From Streptomonospora mangrovi (GTDB lineage Bacteria > Actinomycetota > Actinomycetes > Streptosporangiales > Streptosporangiaceae), in NCBI RefSeq assembly GCF_027604915.1, contig NZ_JAJAQC010000004.1, positions 207,016-271,015 on the forward strand: 64,000 bases of DNA, in the 5' to 3' direction. A program made the translations under genes and the position numbers. This document shows, piece after piece, positions 1 to 8,700 of the stretch. Position 1 is the first letter of the stretch, and each line of letters starts with the position of its first letter. The notes beneath the pieces are model-generated. The model saw nothing but the letters and a program-made list of their open reading frames with translations. It was not told the DNA's origin and made no database searches.

Positions 1-416
1 TGACCGTGGGCGATCCGCCCCAGACGTCGCCCGCCATGCGCTACGGCCGCGCGGTGCGGCGGGCGCCGGCGGCGCGGCGGACGGCTCCCCGAATACCGCC
101 GCCCGCGAGGGGCGGGGGCTCCGCAGCGGCGGGGGCCGGGCCGCTGGGGGTCACTCGGGGTCCAGATCGCATCGGGGCTCCATTCGGGTCTTCCAACGTT
201 TTCTCGGACACGCCGAATCGGCGTGCACGAAACCGGGAGCGGGACGGTCCGCCGCCGCCGTGGGGCTGCCGGCCGCCTCGTCGAAGAGCTTGCAGAGCAC
301 TATGCCACTTCGGGGGTGCGCGTGACGCCTTCGCTGGGGCCCGAATTGTCACCGCGCGGCCCTCTCGCGAGGCCCGAGCCTCCGACCTGCGGCTTTATGG
401 CCGGTCGAACGCGGGC

Positions 417-453
417 GAAGGCCCACGGGAAATGTCATTTCGCTGTGGGCTTC
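417..453. promoter_or_regulatory. nested inverted repeat (operator or RNA hairpin)
   Basis: Outer arms GAAGGCCCAC and GTGGGCTTC pair with one bulge. The centre is GAAATGTCATTTC, palindromic about a single T. The AT-containing core stands out in a region of nearly pure G+C, which suggests a protein-binding or structured RNA site. It lies about 450 bases before the MHYT gene, so it cannot be assigned to a gene. Confidence 0.35.
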
Positions 454-848
454 ATGATTCACGTGCATTTGTGTTTTACGCCGGAGGCGCGGGCCGCGCG
501 GCGGCGCCCTTTCGCGGTCCCGGCCATTGGCGCGCCGCCCGGCAAAGGCGGGGGCCGACACGGGCGCTCGGCCTCTGGCGGCGCCGGCCCGCGCCGTCGG
601 CGGCGGCGCACCGGCTCCCGCAACCGGTCGCGGCGGGCGCGCGCCCGTCGCCCGGCGGCGCGGGCCGGCGCCGCCAACCCCCTACGCGAAAACGCCGCCG
701 GGCCGCCGAATCGCCCCCGCGCCTCCCCGCCGCGCGGCGCTCCGGTGCGATCCGGCCGGTTTACCTGTGCGTTGACCGCAAACGGCCAGTTCACCCCCTT
801 GCCGGGAAATGCTGGAGCCATAAGGCTGCGTTTACCAGAAATTCACAA

Positions 849-854
849 TTGACA
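849..854 (+). promoter_or_regulatory. possible -35 element of MHYT gene
   Basis: A perfect TTGACA hexamer lies in a local AT-rich patch 46 bases before the MHYT start codon. No good -10 hexamer is seen 16-18 bases downstream (the stretch is A-rich, around 871-875), so this is only a candidate. Confidence 0.3.
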
Positions 855-899
855 AATACGTCACACCAGCAAAAACACCGACATTCAGGACAACGGATC

Positions 900-1697
900 A
901 TGATCGAACACTTCGCCTACGGGTGGTCCACCCCCGCGATCTCCTACACCGTCTCCTTCGTCGGCTCGCTGGTGGGCCTCCAGGCCGCCGCCCGGGCCCG
1001 GAACGCCGCCGGCGGCTCCCGCCTGGCCTGGGTGGGGCTGGGCGCGGTCTGCCTGGGCGCCGCCGCGATCTGGGCCATGCACTTCATCGCCATGATGGGG
1101 TTCTCCGTCCACGCCACCGCGCTGCGCTACGACGTCCCCCTCACCGTCCTCAGCGGGGTCATCGCCATCGCCGTGGTGGCCGCGGGCCTGCTGCTGACCG
1201 TGGCGCGCCCCGGCTGGGCCGGCGTGCTCAGCGGCGGCGCCGTGATGGGCGGCGGGGTGGTGGCCATGCACTACGTGGGCATGGCCGCCGTCCAGATGCA
1301 CGCCGAGACCGCCTACGACCCGCTCTACGTCGCCGCCTCGGCCGTGCTCGCCGTGGCCGCCTCCACCGCGGCGCTGCTGCTGGCCACCCGCCTGCGCGGC
1401 ACCTGGGCGCTGGTGGGCGCCGCCCTGGTGATGGCCGGCGCGTTCTCCTCGATGCACTACACCGCCATGCTCGGCACCAGCGTGCACCACCTGCCCGAGG
1501 ACCCCTTCGCCGAGCCGCCCGTGGGCGCCACCATGATGGACTTCTTCCTGCCGATGTTCGTGGGCCTGGGCTTGCTGCTGATGATCGTCTCGCTGATACT
1601 GATGCTCTCCCCCGGCGACGGCCCCGAGGACCGCCCCCGGAACCGCCGCGCCGCACCCTCCCCCGCCCCGGACCCGGTGTTCACCAAGAGGACCTGA
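900..1697 (+). CDS. MHYT-domain integral membrane protein
   Basis: Protein of 265 aa built almost wholly from membrane helices. The MHYT hallmark (Met-His-Tyr/Phe-x-x-Met) is seen three times: MHFIAM near residue 60, MHYVGM near 123 and MHYTAM near 186, each near the outer end of a predicted helix. In this family these residues are proposed to bind copper and to sense oxygen, CO or NO; that role is from the family literature, not shown here. No GGDEF, EAL or kinase output domain is attached, so this is a stand-alone sensor or membrane protein. The start ATG has AGGA at 887-890. Its stop abuts the ATG of the FhuF-like gene, so the two are probably one transcript. Confidence 0.85.
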   Translation: MIEHFAYGWSTPAISYTVSFVGSLVGLQAAARARNAAGGSRLAWVGLGAVCLGAAAIWAMHFIAMMGFSVHATALRYDVPLTVLSGVIAIAVVAAGLLLTVARPGWAGVLSGGAVMGGGVVAMHYVGMAAVQMHAETAYDPLYVAASAVLAVAASTAALLLATRLRGTWALVGAALVMAGAFSSMHYTAMLGTSVHHLPEDPFAEPPVGATMMDFFLPMFVGLGLLLMIVSLILMLSPGDGPEDRPRNRRAAPSPAPDPVFTKRT

Positions 1698-2435
1698 ATG
1701 ACCCACGCCGCCCTGCGCCGCGCCCTGGACGACGCGGGCGGCGTCAACCCCTTCTTCGCGGTGCCCGACGCCCCCGACCTGCAAGAGTGGGCCCCGCTGC
1801 CCGACCTGTGGCGCCGCCCCGACCGCCTGGCCGCCGAGGTCCACGCCGTGCGCGTCCGCCTGGCGGCGGGCCGGCCCCTGGCGGTCGTGGAGGTCCGTGT
1901 CGCGGCCTCCCTGCTGTTCCAGAGCCTGGCCTCGCGGCTGCTGTCGCCCGCCGCGGCCACCGCGCTGTCCCACGGCCTGCTGGCCCCGCCCCATGCCCTG
2001 CGCTGGCGCCCGGCCCACCCCGCCGGGCTCGCCCTGGCCCTGGATCCCGGCGCCCGGCCCGAGGAGCTGGGCCGGCCCCGCCCGCAGGCCGCCGCCGAGG
2101 CGCTGGCCCGCCACGTGGTGGCCGGCGCCCTCGTCCCGGCCGCCGACGCGTTGCGCGCCCAGGTCCGCCTGGCGCCCCGGCTGCTCTACGGCAACGCCGC
2201 GTCCTCGCTGGCCGGTACCGTGCTGGCGCTGGCCGGTGCCCGCCCCCGCCTGGCCGGCGACGCCCTCGCGCTGGGCCGCGCCCTGCTGGCCCGCCCGCCG
2301 CTGGCCGGCCTGGGCTCCTTCACCGCCACCGCCGCGAGCGCCACCGCGTTCACCCGCACCACCTGCTGCCTGTACTACCGGCTGCCCGGCGGCGGCTACT
2401 GCGGCGACTGCGCGGTGGCGGCCCGCCGCTCTTAA
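1698..2435 (+). CDS. FhuF-like (2Fe-2S) protein, putative ferric reductase
   Basis: Protein of 245 aa. The C-terminus carries the FhuF-type cluster motif: adjacent cysteines in TTCCLYYRL, then about ten residues on YCGDC (Cys-Cys-x10-Cys-x2-Cys). In FhuF this unusual arrangement holds a 2Fe-2S cluster that reduces Fe(III)-siderophores in the cytosol. The remainder is Ala/Leu/Arg-rich and poorly conserved, as in most actinobacterial relatives. Its ATG begins directly after the TGA of the MHYT gene, with AAGAGG just upstream, implying co-transcription. No siderophore biosynthesis or uptake gene is adjacent, so the substrate is inferred only from the family. Confidence 0.75.
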   Translation: MTHAALRRALDDAGGVNPFFAVPDAPDLQEWAPLPDLWRRPDRLAAEVHAVRVRLAAGRPLAVVEVRVAASLLFQSLASRLLSPAAATALSHGLLAPPHALRWRPAHPAGLALALDPGARPEELGRPRPQAAAEALARHVVAGALVPAADALRAQVRLAPRLLYGNAASSLAGTVLALAGARPRLAGDALALGRALLARPPLAGLGSFTATAASATAFTRTTCCLYYRLPGGGYCGDCAVAARRS

Positions 2436-2546
2436 CCCTTCGCGACCGACCGGTTGCCTATCGCATTAACCCCGGCGGGGTACATGGCGTGCGGGCCGGC
2501 GCCCACAGCGCGCCGGCGGCGGCTCCCACGGCGAAAGGGCACGGCA

Positions 2547-4085
2547 GTGGTGAACGACGACGGCGCCGGTCTGCGGATCGGCCCCGATGACTGGCGCTAT
2601 CCCACGCTTCGGCGCGGATACAACCCCCGCTGGACGGCCGACCCCCTCTACGTCCGGCTGGTGGCCACCCCCCAGGAGGCGGTGCGGGCGCTGGAGGCCG
2701 CCGTCAACGAACCGCCGGTGGGCGAGCGCTCGCGCGTCACCGTGCGCTCGGGCGGCCACTGCTACGAGGACTTCGTGTCCTCGCCCGACGTCCGCGCCAT
2801 CATCGACGTCGGCCTGATGCACGGGATCTACTGGGACCCCGCCCGCCAGGCGGTGTGCGTGGAGGCCGGGGCCAGCAACGGGGACATCGGCGAGAAGCTC
2901 ACCAAGAAGCTGGGCTTCCTGCTGCCGGGCGGCTCGTGCGCCACCGTGGGCGTGGGCGGCCACATCACCGGCGGCGGCTACGGCCTGTTCTCCCGCCAGC
3001 ACGGCCTGACCGTGGACTACCTCGACGCCGTGGAGGTGGCGGTGGTGCGCCGGCGCGCCGCCGACGGCCGGCTGGCGGTCGACCTGGTCACCGCCTCGCG
3101 CGCGGACCAGGGGGAGCTGGGCGACCTGTGGTGGGCCCACACCGGCGGCGGGGGCGGCAACTTCGGCATGGTCACCCGCTTCTGGTTCAAGAACCTGCCC
3201 CAGGCGCCCTCGGGCGCGCTGCGCCTGGAGGCCGGCTGGGACTGGTCGGCCATGGACTACGCCTCGTTCAAGCGGCTCGTCGACAACTTCGGCGCGTTCT
3301 TCCGCGACCACCAGGACGACGAGCGCTACGGCCCGCTGTTCGGCATCCTGCTGCTGACGCCCAACACCTCCCGCCAGATCGGCCTGATCGCCCAGATCGA
3401 CGCCACCCTGCCCGACGCCCGCGCGCGGCTGCTGGAGTTCGTCCACGCCCTGGACAGCGGCGTCGGCGCCGAGCTGGGCGACCGCGCCGAGGCCCACGGC
3501 GAGCACCCGCTGCTCACCGGGTCCAAGGACCCGGTGCACGTGGACATCACCGACCTGACCACCATGCCGCTGCTCAGCAACGACCAGGCGGGCAAGTACA
3601 AGTCGTGCTACATGCGCACGCCGCTGACCGAGCACCACATCCACGCGGCCTGGCAGGGGCTGACCCGGCCGCCCGCCGAGGTGCGTGACGCGGTGGTGCA
3701 GATCGACTCCTACGGCGGGGCCGTCAACCGGATCGCGCCCGAGGCCACCGCCGTGGCCCAGCGCGACTCCGTCCTCAAGCTCCAGCACCAGGTGTACTGG
3801 CCCAGCGGCACCGACCCCGAGCCGCGGCTGAAGTGGATCCGCGAGCTGTACCGGGCCATGTACGGCGACTCCCAGGGGCGGCCGGGGGTGCCGGTGCCCG
3901 ACGAGGTCACCGACGGCTGCTACATCAGCTACCCCGACGTCGACCTGAGCGACCCGGCGTGGAACCGGTCGAACGTGCCGTGGTCGACGCTGTACTACAA
4001 GCAGCACTACGCCCGCCTGCGGCGGGTGAAGCGGACCTGGGACCCGTTCAACGTGTTCCGCCACCGCCAGTCGGTGGAGCCCTAG
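2547..4085 (+). CDS. FAD-linked oxidoreductase, berberine-bridge-enzyme family
   Basis: About 512 aa. An N-terminal FAD-binding (PCMH-type) domain contains RSGGHCYEDF with His71, the usual 8-alpha histidyl FAD site. The segment GGSCATVGVGGHITGGGYG has Cys131 where bicovalent BBE-type enzymes attach the 6-S-cysteinyl bond, so the flavin is probably bicovalently bound. The C-terminal BBE signature is DPFNVFRHRQS. Such enzymes oxidise alcohols, sugars or natural-product intermediates with O2; the substrate is unknown. No signal peptide is seen. The GTG at 2547 is chosen because AAAGGG sits seven bases upstream; a GTG at 2550 is equally possible, and longer frames from 2454 lack a binding site. 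No biosynthetic cluster surrounds it. Confidence 0.85.
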   Translation: MVNDDGAGLRIGPDDWRYPTLRRGYNPRWTADPLYVRLVATPQEAVRALEAAVNEPPVGERSRVTVRSGGHCYEDFVSSPDVRAIIDVGLMHGIYWDPARQAVCVEAGASNGDIGEKLTKKLGFLLPGGSCATVGVGGHITGGGYGLFSRQHGLTVDYLDAVEVAVVRRRAADGRLAVDLVTASRADQGELGDLWWAHTGGGGGNFGMVTRFWFKNLPQAPSGALRLEAGWDWSAMDYASFKRLVDNFGAFFRDHQDDERYGPLFGILLLTPNTSRQIGLIAQIDATLPDARARLLEFVHALDSGVGAELGDRAEAHGEHPLLTGSKDPVHVDITDLTTMPLLSNDQAGKYKSCYMRTPLTEHHIHAAWQGLTRPPAEVRDAVVQIDSYGGAVNRIAPEATAVAQRDSVLKLQHQVYWPSGTDPEPRLKWIRELYRAMYGDSQGRPGVPVPDEVTDGCYISYPDVDLSDPAWNRSNVPWSTLYYKQHYARLRRVKRTWDPFNVFRHRQSVEP

Positions 4086-4515
4086 CCAGGCCACCCGGCG
4101 GGCTTCGCCGGCCCGCGCGCGCCGCGGGCGCCCCCCCCCCCCCGCGGGGGGGGGGGGGGGGGGGGGCGGGGGGGGGGGGGGGGGGGGGGGGGAGGCGGTT
4201 CTCGCCCAACTCCTCCTCGATGGGGTTGACCGGGCCGGTCTCGCGCGAGGAGGCCGCCGTGCCCCGCGGCGGGTTGCGCTGCTGGTAACGCTCGGTCTCC
4301 GAGCGGCGCTGCCCGCCCAGCTCGCCCTGGGGCACCGCGCGCAGCACCTCGTTGGGCTCGTTGTAGTCGGCCGGGGGCATGGCTTGCAGGGCGCTGAGCA
4401 GCGACCGGTCGGCGCCCTGGTCCTGGGCGTACTCCACGATCCGGTCCTTGCCCACGGGGAAGTCGAGCCCGGACAGGATCTGGCGGAGTCCCTCGACGTC
4501 GTGCAGCACGGCCAT
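4048..4515 (-). CDS. DUF2795 protein, 3' end disrupted by homopolymer
   Basis: The N-terminal 65 residues (beginning MAVLHDVEGLRQILSGLDF) form a DUF2795 domain, a small helical domain of unknown function common in actinobacteria. ATG 4515 is preceded by AAAGGAG at a seven-base distance. After a polar linker ending near NPIEEELGENRL, the frame enters the C/G tract at 4131-4192 and becomes poly-proline, then runs antisense to the end of the flavin oxidase gene and stops at 4048. The real C-terminus is therefore unknown; codons beyond about 4195 should not be trusted. Either the tract is an assembly error or the gene truly ends in a low-complexity tail. Confidence 0.65.
   Translation of the reverse strand: MAVLHDVEGLRQILSGLDFPVGKDRIVEYAQDQGADRSLLSALQAMPPADYNEPNEVLRAVPQGELGGQRRSETERYQQRNPPRGTAASSRETGPVNPIEEELGENRLPPPPPPPPAPPPPPPRGGGGAPAARAGRRSPPGGLARAPPTGGGGTR
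4131..4192. repeat. C13-GC-G21-C-G25 homopolymer tract
   Basis: Thirteen C (4131-4143), GC, twenty-one G (4146-4166), one C, then twenty-five G (4168-4192). The C run can pair with the G runs. It lies in the gap between two convergent genes, where a GC-rich terminator hairpin would be expected. Such length and purity is unusual even in this genome and may reflect polymerase or base-calling failure at a strong hairpin. Confidence 0.9.
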
Positions 4516-4714
4516 GGCATCGCTCCTTTCCACCGCGTGGCCCCGGCGCCGCCGAGCGGTGTCGGCGCTGGTGGGCGCGCGGATCGGCGCCGCCGGGCGT
4601 GTGCGAGGGCGACTACCCGGCGCACCGGCGGGCCATGCGCGCCGCGCCCGGCGGGGGCGGCGCGGAGCGGCGCGGGGGTGGTGCGGGCGGCGCGGCCCCG
4701 GCCGGCTCCCGCGG

Positions 4715-5431
4715 TCAGCCGGCCCCGTGGGGCGGGTGGGGCTCGGCGCCCGGGGCGATCCACAGGGCCTCGGCCGCCTGGAGCCCCAGCGCCTGGTCGC
4801 GCTGGTCGCCGGGGGCGCCCACGCGCACCATCAGCGACCCGCCGAAGGGCTGGCGGCCCACCAGTTCCACGCGCATCCCGATCCCGATGCGCTCCTCGGC
4901 CAGGTAGCGCAGCAGGTCGGGATCGGAGTCGTTGACGCGCACGATGACCCCCACGGTGCCGGGTTCGGCGTCCGACAGCAGCCGGGTCTCGCGCTCGACC
5001 ACGCGGCCGTCGCGGGTGGGGATGGGGTCGCCGTGGGGGTCGACCACGGGGTCGCCCAGGTAGGCGGCGATGCGGTCGACGAAGCGGTCGGAGACCACGT
5101 GCTCCAGGATCTCGGCCTCGTCGTGGACCTCGTCCCAGGAGTAGCCCAGGGCCTCCACCAGGTAGGTCTCCAGCAGCCGGTGGCGGCGCAGCACCGCCAG
5201 GGCGGCCTTGTCGCCGGTCTCGGTGAGGCGGACGTCGCCGTAGCGGCGGTGCTCCACCAGCCCCAGTTCGCCCAGCTTGCGCAGCATGCCCGAGACCGAG
5301 GAGTTGGACACCGCCAGCCGCTCGGCCATGGCGGAGATGGTCACCCGGCCCGAACCGCGCTCCTGGAGGTCGTAGATGACCTTGACGTAGTCCTCGACCG
5401 AGGTGGACGGCCGCTCCCCTGGGTTGCCCAT
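4715..5431 (-). CDS. mntR: DtxR-family metalloregulator, MntR type
   Basis: About 238 aa: winged-helix DNA-binding domain (residues 1-75), dimerisation and metal-binding domain (75-140), and a C-terminal FeoA/SH3-like domain (about 150-225). Manganese-type ligands are visible. VEDYVKVIY has Asp at the first-helix ligand position, RRHRLLE supplies a His, and AEILEHVVSD has Glu-x2-Glu-His, where iron-sensing DtxR/IdeR has Cys-x2-Glu-His. By analogy with Bacillus MntR, it should repress Mn uptake genes when Mn(II) is bound. No Mn transporter is nearby. ATG 5431 is chosen because the conserved domain starts there and a TACCGT hexamer lies seven bases upstream, suggesting a leaderless transcript. 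Confidence 0.85.
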   Translation of the reverse strand: MGNPGERPSTSVEDYVKVIYDLQERGSGRVTISAMAERLAVSNSSVSGMLRKLGELGLVEHRRYGDVRLTETGDKAALAVLRRHRLLETYLVEALGYSWDEVHDEAEILEHVVSDRFVDRIAAYLGDPVVDPHGDPIPTRDGRVVERETRLLSDAEPGTVGVIVRVNDSDPDLLRYLAEERIGIGMRVELVGRQPFGGSLMVRVGAPGDQRDQALGLQAAEALWIAPGAEPHPPHGAG

Positions 5432-5438
5432 GCCCGCT

Positions 5439-5444
5439 ACGGTA
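5439..5444 (-). promoter_or_regulatory. -10 hexamer of leaderless mntR
   Basis: TACCGT on the minus strand ends seven bases before the ATG at 5431. Transcription would then start at or next to the A of the start codon. Upstream there is no good Shine-Dalgarno sequence. Confidence 0.45.
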
Positions 5445-5570
5445 TCGCGCCCCACCGGACCCGGGCGCGGGCCGGCGCGGGCGCCCGGCGCCGCGCCCGA
5501 AACCACGGGGGTTTGCGGTCGGGGACTCCGGTGACCGAAACCCCCGGCGGTCTTTTACCAGGTCACGGTT

Positions 5571-5598
5571 TTGCCCGTGATTATGAGTGCGCTAGAAT
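5571..5598 (+). promoter_or_regulatory. dnaE2 promoter
   Basis: TTGCCC (5571-5576) and TAGAAT (5593-5598) are separated by 16 bases, close to a vegetative sigma-70-type promoter. The -10 element directly abuts the SOS box. Confidence 0.55.
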
Positions 5599-5614
5599 TC
5601 GTACAGAAGTTCGA
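5599..5614. promoter_or_regulatory. LexA binding site (SOS box)
   Basis: TCGTACAGAAGTTCGA matches the actinobacterial/Gram-positive LexA consensus TCGAAC-N4-GTTCGA with a single mismatch in the left arm. It covers the predicted transcription start just after the -10 hexamer, a position that lets LexA block transcription. The downstream gene is a DnaE2-type polymerase, a known SOS regulon member in actinobacteria. Confidence 0.75.
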
Positions 5615-5680
5615 TTTCGGCCTGTCTTCCCCGGGGGCGCCGCCCGTGCTCCCTCCGGCCGCGGCATTCGGGGGGAAGCC

Positions 5681-5758
5681 ATGGCCACACCGCTCACCGC
5701 CACACCCGCGCGCACCCGGCCCGGCGCCGCCGCGCCGACGGGGGGCCGCACGCGATGA
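5681..5758 (+). CDS. possible 25-residue leader peptide overlapping dnaE2 start
   Basis: ATG 5681 is preceded by a strong GGGGGAAG. It opens a 25-codon frame rich in Ala, Thr, Pro and Arg that stops at a TGA overlapping the ATG of dnaE2 (ATGA). The geometry fits translational coupling. The peptide resembles no family and the composition is what GC-rich DNA gives by chance, so reality is uncertain. Confidence 0.3.
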   Translation: MATPLTATPARTRPGAAAPTGGRTR

Positions 5759-8700
5759 CCGCGCCCGCCGACCCCTTCGTCCACCTGGACGTGGTCTCCT
5801 CGGCCTCGATGCGCCACGGCGCCAGCCCGCCCGCCGCCCTGGTGGAGCGCGCGGCCGAACTGGGCATGGACATGCTCGCCCTCACCGACCGCGACGGCGT
5901 CTACGGCGCCGTCAAGCACGTGCGCGCCTGCCAGGCCGCCGGGATCCGCCCCCTGCTGGGCGCCAGCCTGGCCGTGGCCGCCCCCGAGGGCGGCCGCGTC
6001 ACCCTGCTGGCCCGGGGCGCCCGCGGCTGGGCCTCCCTGTGCCGCCTGGTCAGCGCCGCCCACGCCCACGGCGAGCGGGGGGTGCCCGCCCTGTCGCGCA
6101 CCGCCCTGGCCGACCACGCCGAAGGGCTGGTGGTGCTGCTGGGGCCCGACTCCGACGTGGCGCGCGCCGCCGCCCAGGGCCACCTGGAGGGCGCCCGCCG
6201 CCGCCTGGAGCGCTGGCGCGAGGTCGCCGAGACCGCCGTCGAACTGGTCGACCACTACGGCCCCGGCCAGCACCGAAACGCCGCCGCCCTGCTGCACCTG
6301 GCCACCGAGACCCGCACGCTGGCCGTGCTGGGCAACGCGGTGCGCTACGCCCGCCCCGGGGAGTCGGAGGTGGTGCGCGTGCTGGACGAGGCCCGCCGCT
6401 GGCTGCCCGGCGGCGCGCCGCCGACCGCCCCCGACACCGGCGAGGCCCACCTCAAGGGCACCGCCGAGATGGCCGCGGTCGCCGAGCGGATCTGCGGCCC
6501 CGACCCGGCCGCCGCGCGCCGGCTGCTGGCCCACACCCGCGCCCTGGCCGCCTCCTGCGCCCTGGACCCCGGCGCCGACCTGGGCATGGACCGCCACCAC
6601 CTGCCCGAGGTCCCCGGCGCGCGCGACCGGCTGTGGCTGGCCTGCCGGGAGGGCATGGACCGGCTGGGGATGGCGCGCGACGCCCGCGCCCGCTCCCGGC
6701 TGGCCCACGAACTCGACATCATCGAGCGCAAGGGGTTCTCCGCCTACTTCCTCACCGTCGCCGACATCGCCCGCCGCATCCGCGCCGCGGGCATCCGCTG
6801 CTCCATCCGCGGCTCGGGCGCCGGCAGCCTGGTCAACCACCTCATCGGCATCTCGGCGGTGGACCCCCTGGCCCACGGCCTGCTGATGGAGCGGTTCCTC
6901 ACCCACAGCCGCACCGGCCTGCCCGACATCGACCTGGACGTGGAGTCGGCGCGCCGCCTGGACGCCTACCAGGTGGTCATGGACGCCTACCCCAACGCCG
7001 CGTGCGTGTCGATGATGGAGACCTACCGCGCCCGCAGCGCCATCCGCGACGCCGGCGCGGTGATGGGCGTGCCGCCCCACGAGATCGACGTGCTGGCCAA
7101 GGCGTTCCCCCACATCCGCGCCCGCCAGATCCGCACGGCCTGCGCCGACCTGCCCGAACTGCGCTCGATCGGGGTGGGCGGCGCCCAGGTGGAGACGCTG
7201 TTCCGGCTGGCCGAGCGGCTGGACGGGCTGCCCCGCCACATCGCCATGCACCCCTGCGGGATCGTGGTGTCGGACTCCTCGCTGCGCGACCGCGCCCCCC
7301 TGGAGCCCAGCCGTGTGGGCTTTGACATGGTCCAGTACGACAAGGACGACGTCGAGGAGATGGGCCTGATCAAGCTCGACGTCATCGGGGTACGCATGCA
7401 GTCGGCCATGACCCACGCCCTGGCCGAGATCGAGCGGGTGGAGGGCGAGCGCCTCGACCTGGACGCGCTGCCCGCCGACGACCCCGCCACCTACGCCATG
7501 ATCCGCTCCTCGGCCACCCTGGGCTGCTTCCAGATCGAGTCGCCCGGCCAGCGCGAACTGGTCTCGCGGCTGCGCCCGGCCCACATGGGCGACCTCATCG
7601 CCGACATCTCCCTGTTCCGCCCCGGCCCGGTCAACAGCGACATGATCACCCCCTTCATCGCCGCGCGCGGCGGCGGCGACCGCGCCCTGGACCTGCCCAC
7701 CCCCGTGCTGGCCGAGGTCCTGGACCCCACCGGCGGAGTGGTCATCTTCCACGAGCAGGTCATCGGGGTGCTGCACGCCATGACCGGCTGCGGGCTGGAC
7801 CAGGCCGAGGCGATGCGCCGCCAACTGGGCACCGAGGAGGGCCGCGAGGAGGTGCGGCGGCGCTTCACCGCCATGGCCGGCGACTGCGGCCACGACGACG
7901 CCGTGGTGGAGCGGGTCTGGCAGGTGCTGGCCTCCTTCGGCGCGTTCGGGTTCTGCAAGGCCCACGCCGCGGCCTTCGCGCTGCCCACCTACCAGTCGGC
8001 CTGGCTCAAGCGCCACCACCCCGCCGCCTTCTACGCCGGGGTGCTCACCCACGACCCGGGCATGTACCCGCGCCGGGTCGTCATCGGCGACGCCCGCCGC
8101 TTCGGCGTGCCGGTGCTGGGCGTGGACGTCAACCGCTCGGCGGCGGGGTGGCGGGTGGAGCCCACCGACCACGGGGTGCTGGGGATCCGCGCCGGGCTGG
8201 CCGACGTCAAGGGCATCACCGAGGCCGAGGTGGCGGCGCTGGTGGCCGGGCAGCCCTACGTCTCCCTCAGCGACGCCGCCCGCCGCGCCCGGCCCTCCCG
8301 CGACGTGCTGGACCGGCTGGTGCAGGTGGGCGCCTTCGACTCCCTCTACGACATCGGCACCGACCCCGAGGCCCCCACCCGGCGCGACCTGCTGCTGCGG
8401 GCGGGCGCGCTGGAGCGGGCGGGGCGGCGCGCGCTGGGCGGGGGGCAGTTGCCCATGGCCCTGGAGGCGGTGGAGGCCCCGCCCGAGGAGGGGCTGGCGG
8501 CGATGACGCCGGTGGAGGAGGTGCAGGCCGAACTGGAGGTGCTGGGCTATGACGCCTCCCGCCACCTGCTGGACTGCCACGCCGAACTGGTCGCGGCGCT
8601 GGAGGCCGGCTGCGGCGCGGTGCGCGCCCGCGACCTGGCGCGGGTGCCGGCCGGCACCGAGGTGCTGGTGCTGGGGGTGAAGGTGGCCACCCAGACCCCG

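Larger units (their letters stand above)
1..899. other. long region without a credible gene
   Basis: About 900 bases in which every open frame reads as Arg/Pro/Ala/Gly-rich low-complexity sequence on both strands, with no recognisable domain and no convincing ribosome binding site. It holds an imperfect inverted repeat at 417-453 and an AT-richer tail from about 830 that is probably the promoter area of the MHYT gene. The end of a gene lying to the left of the window cannot be excluded, but no frame at the left edge looks coding. Confidence 0.6.

Noticed and set aside
223..852. Open frame of 209 codons in the left gene-poor region
   Set aside because: Low-complexity Arg/Ala/Pro composition, no start signal and no recognisable motif; typical of chance frames in very GC-rich DNA.
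6..899. Long open frame extending the MHYT gene upstream by almost 300 codons
   Set aside because: The extension is Arg/Pro/Ala-rich without homology, whereas ATG 900 has its own AGGA and the membrane domain starts right there.
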